Below, piece by piece: positions 57,191-64,000 of a stretch of 64,000 nt of DNA. Position numbers and translations under genes: made by a program. Source of the stretch: Vitellaria paradoxa (taxonomy: Eukaryota > Streptophyta > Magnoliopsida > Ericales > Sapotaceae); NCBI GenBank assembly GCA_019916065.1, contig CM034236.1, forward strand, positions 11,331,334-11,395,333, given 5' to 3'. Each line of letters starts with the position of its first letter. Position 1 is the stretch's first letter. Under the pieces are notes generated by a model. It did no database searches. It saw only the letters and a list, made by a program, of their open reading frames with translations, and had not been told where the DNA came from.

Positions 57191-57732
57191 AAGATTTGGT
57201 ACCTAAGAATTGTTATGAGAAACATAACCTAATTATTATTTAAGCCTTTTTTTGTACTCTTTAATTTAATTCTATTTTTTATTTATGTTTTTAAATTAAT
57301 TACTAACATATGTGAAATATATAGATTTTACAATTATATTGAATTTATAAATAAATGAATTCTTTTTTGAAACCCATGAATTAATTTATATGAAATTAAT
57401 AATCAAGTGGGTCCCTTTTCATATTCGAAACCCAAGCAAAAGCAAGTAAGCCTCTTTTCAAAACTCATGAGTTTTTGAAAATTTATTTAAATAATATGTC
57501 ACAATTCTAATGCTTTGTCATGCCTCGAATTTTTCATAAACTCGGGAGTGGGAACAAACAACCATAGATCACCAAACCATCAGTACAAAATAGTTAGAAC
57601 CAATTATATTTAATAATAATAAACTAATAATCTCCAAACAAAATAAATAAATAAATGAGAAAAACTCAAGATCCTTAACGCAAATCAAACTAAAAAAAAA
57701 TTTTACTACAAAACAATGGTTACGAGGATCTT
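57191..57732. other. AT-rich intergenic stretch, no gene
   Basis: A region around 57370-57480 repeats the words AACCCATGAATT/AACTCATGAGTT and AGTGGGTCCC, also seen near 58990-59020 in reverse, which suggests an old inverted repeat. No coding frame recognised. Confidence 0.35.
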
Positions 57733-58515
57733 TGTAATAACCCAAGTTTTTATAATTTTATTTTTTATCATATTTTATGATTTAGTATTGTTGTGGAATT
57801 ATTTGAACTATGGTTAGTTGGTTGGGTTGAGAGTAGGGTTAGTTTAACCAAGGTTGGGCTAGAATTTAATTATGATTGGGTATAACACTCAGCAATCTAA
57901 AATTTTTTAAGTGTAGAGTTCCTTATTGGACAAGGTTCTAGATGGCCCGCTATTAGGACGAGGTCAGAACAAAGCCACCCAAGTCTGATGTGGGACAACT
58001 CATTTTTCTTAGTTTTTAGCTTTATGTCTTTTCATCCTTCACCTTCCTCAGGCCTACATACCCTTGTCCCTTCTAAGCTACTAGTACTCCCATCTCTCTT
58101 CCCTATTATATATGTGTATCTGTTTAGGGGTTTCTAAGGGGTTTTAGCGGAGAGGAGAAAAAAGAGAAGAGAGAGAGAAAAGAAAATAAAATGAGAAAAA
58201 AAAAGAGAAAAAAGAGTCTAGTAGAAAAAAGTAGATGGAAAAAAAAGAGGGAGAGAAACCAAGTAAAAGAAATTTGAGAGAGGTAAGTGTGTATGCGTGG
58301 GGTAGAGACTACTCGGTGTGGTAGTGGTGGTCTTTCACATTCCCTTACTATTCTTCCTGCTACAGCTGTCACTCTTATTTCATTTTCCTCTTCAAATGAT
58401 TCGGTATGAGATAAGCATGCATTTAAGCCTTAAGTTGTTTGTGTTCTTTATATGTGTGATAGTATGCCTGTGTGTGTGTGTGAAATGGTTGGGGAAAATA
58501 TGAAAAGTGTTGATC

Positions 58516-58547
<32 letters not shown>

Positions 58548-60446
58548 CGCGCATGTGTGTTGCTTGACAAACCACGTGGGTGGATTAATCATGCATGAAT
58601 ATCGTATTCCATGTTATAGATCACGAAAATAATAGTCCAAATTCTATTCTTCATGTTTATATAAATTGTTCAGTTGAGTATGCATTTATATATATAAATA
58701 TATATATGGATGTATCTATCTATAATAATAAAAAATGCATTTTTTCTATTTTCTCATTTGTTTTAATTCTACATAGGGTGCCTATTTGATCTCTATTTTA
58801 TTTTTTCATTGAGAATTATTTTTAAAATTCTACCATTCCCCTCTTTTTCTTTTTTTTTTTCTTTACTCACTCACAAAACCTATATTTTTTTGTCTTACAT
58901 CACTAAAACACTACAACTTCACTTTTTTTTTTTTTTTGGCATATAAAATCATTAGGGTTATTGTATGTAATTTTAATAGATGTAAATAAACTCATGGGTT
59001 CCAAAAAAGGACCCACTTGTTTATAAATTTAATATAGTTGTAGAATTTACATATTTTAAATACAGTATTAAATTAAAAAACTAAAGTGGTTCAGGTCCTC
59101 GATCCTTAGGCTTCCCAATCCTTGGTTGATTGCATGTCAAGAAATAATGGAGAAAATAAAAGAAAATAGAGAGAAAAGATTAGATTGATGAACAAGAATT
59201 GCTTAGAGGGCAAGTCAACATCCCAAAATTGAACTTTTACCACTTGTGCTTACTACCATTACGTGTGTTGTATTAATAGCTCTACAACACTAAGTAATCT
59301 AACAAGTCTGTAACTAACTATTCATAAAAGCTGGCCCAACGACTAACTACCAAGTCCAATAATAAGCTGGCCTCAGTTGACCATTAGTCCAAGCAACTCC
59401 CTTGGCATTTATTTATTTGGATCACAGGCCATTAACTAGCCCATTGGAAAACCTAACCTAGTTATTGGCCTTATTTTTGTTTACCCGCTAAGCTCCTTCT
59501 TCTGAAAGCTTCCGTCTTAGTAGAATCTAGTTGTCTTGCACAGCCTTGGATTATACTCTCCCAATAGCTTTACATTGATATTTATTGAATGTACCACCTT
59601 AGCATTTATGTTAGCTAGTTGATCTAGTTCGTTGATTGCTTCCACTGTTGAAGGCCAAGATGAGAGGGCTTCGAGCTGCAGACTGTCCGTCCATATATCC
59701 TTTGAATTGCCAATCTAAGGCTATTATTAGTTATAACCCAACTATCCATCAAAAGATAGAATGAAAGGTGAGATTGCTTCTCACAACCTTTGTGTTTTTT
59801 CTCACCAAGGTAGACCGCCTTTTCATTTCACACCATGGCTTTGTATAGCTTTATGTTCTACTATTCATCTTTTTCTTCTCCTTCTTTGTAATTCAATCTA
59901 TATGTATAAACCCAGTCATTAAACTTTATTAAGAAAGCGTAGTAATTAAGTTTCTACAGTAGTCCCTTCGTCCAATAATACATCTTTATTTTTAAAGTTG
60001 ATATTTTTGTTGAAACATTATTAATGCAGCGTAATAACTAAGTTTCTAAACTTGTCACTTCATTGAAATATCTCATGCATCTTTATTGTCAAGCTTAATA
60101 TTTATGCATGTTCATACAGGAATTTAGGAGTTTGTATGTATATCATTGTTTTGAGATGGATATAAAATATTGAGCTTAACCCTGTTTAGTTTTAACCATT
60201 TGCTTTTAACAAACATAGCCTGATGTATGTAACTTGAGACCAAAAAAAAAAAAAATTTAAAATGAAAGATAAGATATTTATTACTACATTAATATACATT
60301 TGTTAATATTTCTCATAATATGTGAATTGAGTTGAATGCAGTTCCAGTAAAAGAAAAAAATTGAAATTAGTGTCGAACTAAGTGGCTTGTGCAGATACTT
60401 ACGGTTTAAGTTTCAAATAATGTGCTTATGGATAATTTTCTATCTG
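57733..60446. other. LTR-like and retroelement-derived sequence, undecided
   Basis: TGTAATAACCCAAG at 57733 is a typical start of a Ty3/gypsy LTR. The following 800 bp (GTGGGACAACTC, CT/GA-rich leader) fits LTR U3-R sequence, but no second LTR was found. Between 59090 and 59760 the minus strand has short coding-like pieces (for example WTDSLQLEALSSWPSTVEAI) of no family I can name. No intact gene. Confidence 0.3.
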
Positions 60447-61136
60447 TAGGGTTGTCAACAGGGTGAGTATGCCTTTTCCCGTCCCCGTTTCTATCCCCGT
60501 TTAGCAATATCCTTCTCTGTTCTTGTCTCCATCCTCATTTCAAGGACGAAAACCTTTCCTATACCTGTCCCCGATAGGTAACAGATTCTCCGTCACCGTT
60601 TATCCGCTAAACATAATAACAACTATACATTATATATTAAAATGCTCCACATTTAGTAATGCGCAAATTAATTAAAATTGTCACTTTTAGGAACTAACTA
60701 ATAAAATTAGAAGATAAAATACCAACCATTATAGGCATTTCTATATCAAATACATGTACTATAATAAAATAGTTGATGAGATAAAATTAGGATTCCACAA
60801 AATAAGTGGTCTATAAAGAACTTTCCAGAATACCATGAGGATAAATAAGTTAACTAAAACAAGTTCCCTTTTTCTTGCAAATAAGGCTTAGCTCGAGCTA
60901 TATATAAAATAATTATTAAAAGTTTTTTATATATTAAATAAATATTATATATATATATATTAATAAATAAATATTTAAACAGATACGAGAAAGGGTAAAG
61001 ATTATTATGCCCTATTCAGGAAACACCTTAAATCCCTCTATTCGTCCTCGACCTGACTGTTAGTACCCCTATATTCTCCCCGAATGGGGTGGGTGAAGTC
61101 AATTCCTACCGGGTATTGGTAATTTTGACGTCCCTA
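60447..61136. mobile_element. hAT-like non-autonomous element, old
   Basis: Termini TAGGGTTGTCAA and complement TAGGGACGTCAA, with subterminal CCCGTCCCCGTT/CCCCGAATGGGG words like those of the element at 15743. The 8-bp flanks (TCTATCTG and CTTGTTTG) match at only four positions, so age or a boundary error is possible. Confidence 0.5.
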
Positions 61137-61918
61137 CTTGTTTGTTGAAGTAATATAAAAAGAACGTTGGATCTTTGTAGTGTTCAATTTCCATGCTTTA
61201 CCCCATTTGCGTTAAATTTTTTTTCAAACTAGACTATGCATAAATGTTAACATAGTGGACTTGTGTTTCAAAAATTTTTTTACCCATTGTTGCATTTATA
61301 CTTAATATATTTTAATGTTTAGGGAACCAATTTTAAATTGAAACCCAACCCCAACAGCAAGCAACTAAGTATGCTAATGCATCATATCAACCATATAGAC
61401 ACACCATTAATTAATAATTTCATGCAATTAAAAATTTAAACATGAAATGGGGTTAACTCCAACACTAAAAAAGTCTACCCCTTATTTATTAAGTACCAAA
61501 TTTGGTTAGATGAGAAATGAGGTCAACCCCAACAACGTTTAATTCATATAGTTTATTTATATTTGTATACATCACACATACTTTATGCACTCATTTTTTT
61601 AGTGAGAATTGTATAAGTGTTATTTCGTTGGAAGAAATTTTATTACAAAGTATGGCATATATAACAAATAGTTTTAAAATGGAACATAATGGGCACATTC
61701 AGGTGCATTTGTGGAATCTACACAAGTAGTAGCTCCAAAAAAAAGTGGCGCAGAAGAATGTCAAACGTAAGAGTGGGGTAGCAAGTAGTAAGGCACCAAA
61801 AGAGAAATAATGGAAAGTTATTTCCACACAGGATGAGGAGGAAAGTTCAAGCTGAGATCTACCAAATTGTGCCAACTTTAGGGTACTATCGAGAAAAAGC
61901 TTCAACATTACATCATTA
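61137..61918. other. Leader of the transposon-protein pseudogene, AT-rich
   Basis: AATGGGGTTAACTCCAACA- and AATGAGGTCAACCCCAACA-type words repeat at about 61446 and 61516. From about 61720 a decayed basic coding stretch (VAQKNVKRKSGVASSKAPKE) leads in frame towards the pseudogene. Confidence 0.4.
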
Positions 61919-62875
61919 TTGAGCATCAACTACACTATTAAAGTACAATTTGTAAGGACGGGATGGACTGGATTGTTGATGGTAAAAGAAGATGTCTATC
62001 CGAGCTTGTGCAAAGAGTTTTACGCAAACTTGCATTTCACCTTGACAACATTCACAGTCGAGTATAAAGTGGATGTCAAGGAAATCACACTCAATGATAT
62101 ATAGCTTGGAAGAATATTGGGAATTGCAACTAATGGCCAAATTGTGGCCGAAATGCATAAGTGGTCGATGGTGAATGGGTTCAATCCAACCGAAGTTGGA
62201 GAAACATTGATGGGTCAATTGGGTTTTAGCAGTGACAAGCCACCTAATGCAAATCTCCTCTTCCCTGAGAATCGATTGGTGCACCTCTTCATTGTCCACA
62301 ATTTCCTTCCATGTGGTGGGCAGTTTGACCAAGTCATAATATGGGCATACAACACTTGTTATAGGTTTAATCTACCCTTCATCATGCTACATTATATGGG
62401 GAACTATGTGAAGAGGAGCAAAAATATACTACCCTACAGGATGTACTTAACGAAGGTGTTTAAAGACTTTTGGATGAATCTTAAGGAGCAAACCTACATA
62501 CCTCATAAACAAACAAGTGTATTTGATGCCAAAACTATGCGGAGGATGGGATATAACATTACCGTGGATGGGTGGATATATCATAAGGTTGACCTAAGAG
62601 TCCCTTACAAGATCTCAACTTATAGTCATGAGGGAGAGCTTTTGGACGTTGAGGTCGGACATCAACACGAGGAAGCATCTACTGAGTCATCAACACATAG
62701 GGAGCCATCTGTTGATGGTGAGGGGGAAAGTGAACATATAGAAAGCATCTTGCTCAAAGAATTGAGAGACATCTATTCAAGCATGGAGATGTGGAATGAT
62801 GAAGTTAAACAAGAGTTAAGTGTGGTGAGAGCAAGCTATGAGAACAAGTTTAAAGAAATTAAGGCTACATTATAG
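61919..62875 (+). pseudogene. 'Putative plant transposon protein' family gene, interrupted
   Basis: One frame runs from 61919 to 62875 with a single internal stop (TAG 62102-62104). The N-terminal part has LCKEFYANLHFT. After the stop come LGRILGIATNGQIV, then the family core ENRLVHLFIVHNFLPCGGQF, FNLPFIMLHYM and LPYRMYLTKVFKDF (about 62265-62480). The sequence ends in an acidic, coiled-coil-like tail. This matches my memory of the Pfam family 'putative plant transposon protein' (PF20167), common in plant repeats with no known activity. Decayed coding sequence continues to about 63480 in another frame. Confidence 0.6.
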
Positions 62876-63024
62876 ATCATGAATGACTAACTGTCCTCAA
62901 CAATGAGGCGATTCAAGGGTTTGAGGATGACTTGAGAAAACAGAAGAAGCAGCAAACTAATGTCATTAAGGTAGTTGGGAAGTAATTTTTAGATCTTAAG
63001 GTCACTGCACAAGCAAACAATGAA

Positions 63025-63480
63025 ATGATTTTGGCTGAGGCAAACCAAATGGAGCAAATGATTTCTGAACTTAAGTTGGCAGAGAAATACTTGACACTTA
63101 CACTCAATAATTTTATCCAATGGTGGGGTAAGGAGTGGCAAAGGCATGTTTCTAATATGAACAAACAATGGCAAAAGTATGTAGAGATGAAAAAAGAAAA
63201 AATGAAAGAGAAAGAAGAGGACTGTCGTCATCGACACATTAAGACATCCCTCCCCAACGATAAACAAAATCTAGAGAGATACTTCGAGTGTGAATTTGTG
63301 AATTGTGTTACTTTTTTTTTTTTAGTAAAATCTTTACTATTGTTTTTCATTGGAATGTGCATATTAACTTTCTCAGCAATAGATTTATTAATAAAACTTG
63401 TTGAATATTTTAATACCATATGCCCTTCTACTTCTTTTGATAAAATTATTTTTAATAAAAATTATAATAAAAATAACTAA
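63025..63480 (+). pseudogene. Frameshifted C-terminal extension of the transposon-protein gene
   Basis: A 151-residue open frame begins with helical, coiled-coil-like sequence (NQMEQMISELKLAEKYL) that continues the tail of the preceding pseudogene in a different frame. Later it has a hydrophobic segment (FFLVKSLLLFFIGMCILTF) resembling a membrane helix. That part is T-rich and may be fortuitous. Confidence 0.4.
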
Positions 63481-64000
63481 GTTGAATTAATTTAAGTAAA
63501 TTAAATTAATTAATTTAATTAAAATAAAATATATTTTGTTAAATAGTTTTTAAAAATTAATGTAATAATTATGTTTAATTTATTTTATTTTTATTGGATT
63601 GAATTATTTTTAACAAATTATATTATTAAATAATTAAATTATATTTAGCATATTTTTATATTAAATAAAAATAAAAATCTACCATCATTAAGCATGATTT
63701 CATAATCAAATTAGAGGTAGGTGGGGGGTGTTAGCAACATGTGGTAGTTAGCGATAGTAGAAGGTAGGTGATGGGCGATAACGGTTGGCGATGATCAGAG
63801 ATGAGTGGGTGGCAGCGATGGTGGCGACGATGATAGAATGTATGTGGGTGGCGACTAGTGGACGGTGATGAGTGATAGTGGGTGATGGTTGTGAGTGGTA
63901 GTAGTTGTGGAAAAAAAATGAAAACATGGAAAAACGTATTTTTTATATTTTCATAATTTTTGAAATTTTTGAAAACAATTTTCTTTTTTTTTTTTTGAAA
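63481..64000. other. AT-rich end of window with degenerate GGTGAT repeats
   Basis: 63720-63910 is a purine-biased stretch made of variants of GGTGATGG/GGCGATGA/GTGGTAG, a decayed minisatellite. The rest is A/T-rich. No gene recognised. Confidence 0.5.

Noticed and set aside
57990..58005. GATGTGGGAC, complement GTCCCACATC, resembles the upstream element of plant U-snRNA genes
   Set aside because: The same words are common in plant LTRs, no TATA box follows at the fixed snRNA distance on that strand, and no snRNA-like sequence is present.

Overview
The window looks like nuclear DNA of a flowering plant, most likely a woody eudicot. It is AT-rich and full of small non-autonomous DNA transposons. 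It carries two intron-containing plant genes with GT/AG splice sites, a miR7122-family microRNA precursor, plant-type retrotransposons and an endogenous plant pararetrovirus fragment. There is no bacterial signature. Nothing in the sequence fixes the species. miR7122 is best known to me from Rosaceae, but the superfamily is wider. All homology statements come from recognising families by eye; no search was run.

Layout. 1-3.1 kb: LTR-like non-coding sequence. 3.6-3.9 kb: tRNA-derived SINE. 4.7-21.9 kb, minus strand: a gene for a zeta-toxin-fold P-loop kinase of the plant calmodulin-dependent NAD kinase (NADKc) group. Eight coding exons were traced with consistent splice phase; the last exon was not found. 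Two of its introns are very large. Intron 6 holds an endogenous caulimovirid arranged as a head-to-head inverted repeat. Intron 5 holds an RTE-type LINE inside a foldback element, plus a hAT element. 22-25.6 kb: MITEs and copia 3'-end debris. 26.0-26.4 kb: a promoter-like block (telo-box, CT tract, TATA) followed by two homologous microRNA-like hairpins. 27.8-30.2 kb: a 146-bp satellite-like tandem array that may sit inside a TIR element. 30.7 kb: a SINE with a perfect 17-bp target duplication. 32.7-34.3 kb: a foldback element with very long arms.

36.1-41.4 kb, plus strand: a CWF19L2/CwfJ-type splicing-factor gene, apparently expressed as a short form lacking the usual N-terminal half. 43-52 kb: a dense transposon nest with a Mutator-type MITE (9-bp target duplication), a nearly full-length but decayed Ty1-copia element (45634-50475) inserted in an older MITE, and a hAT element with a tRNA-like relic inside. 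52.7-53.2 kb: the miR7122-like MIRNA gene with G-box, TGACGTCA and TATA box. 54.6-55.4 kb: a decayed copia pol fragment. 57.7-61.1 kb: LTR-like sequence and an old hAT-like element. 61.9-63.5 kb: a pseudogene of the 'putative plant transposon protein' family.

The intact functional loci are the NADKc-like kinase, the CWF19-like gene, the miR7122 precursor and, if real, the new hairpin pair. The most interesting structures are the hairpin pair, the intronic virus inverted repeat, and the palindrome-containing 146-bp array.
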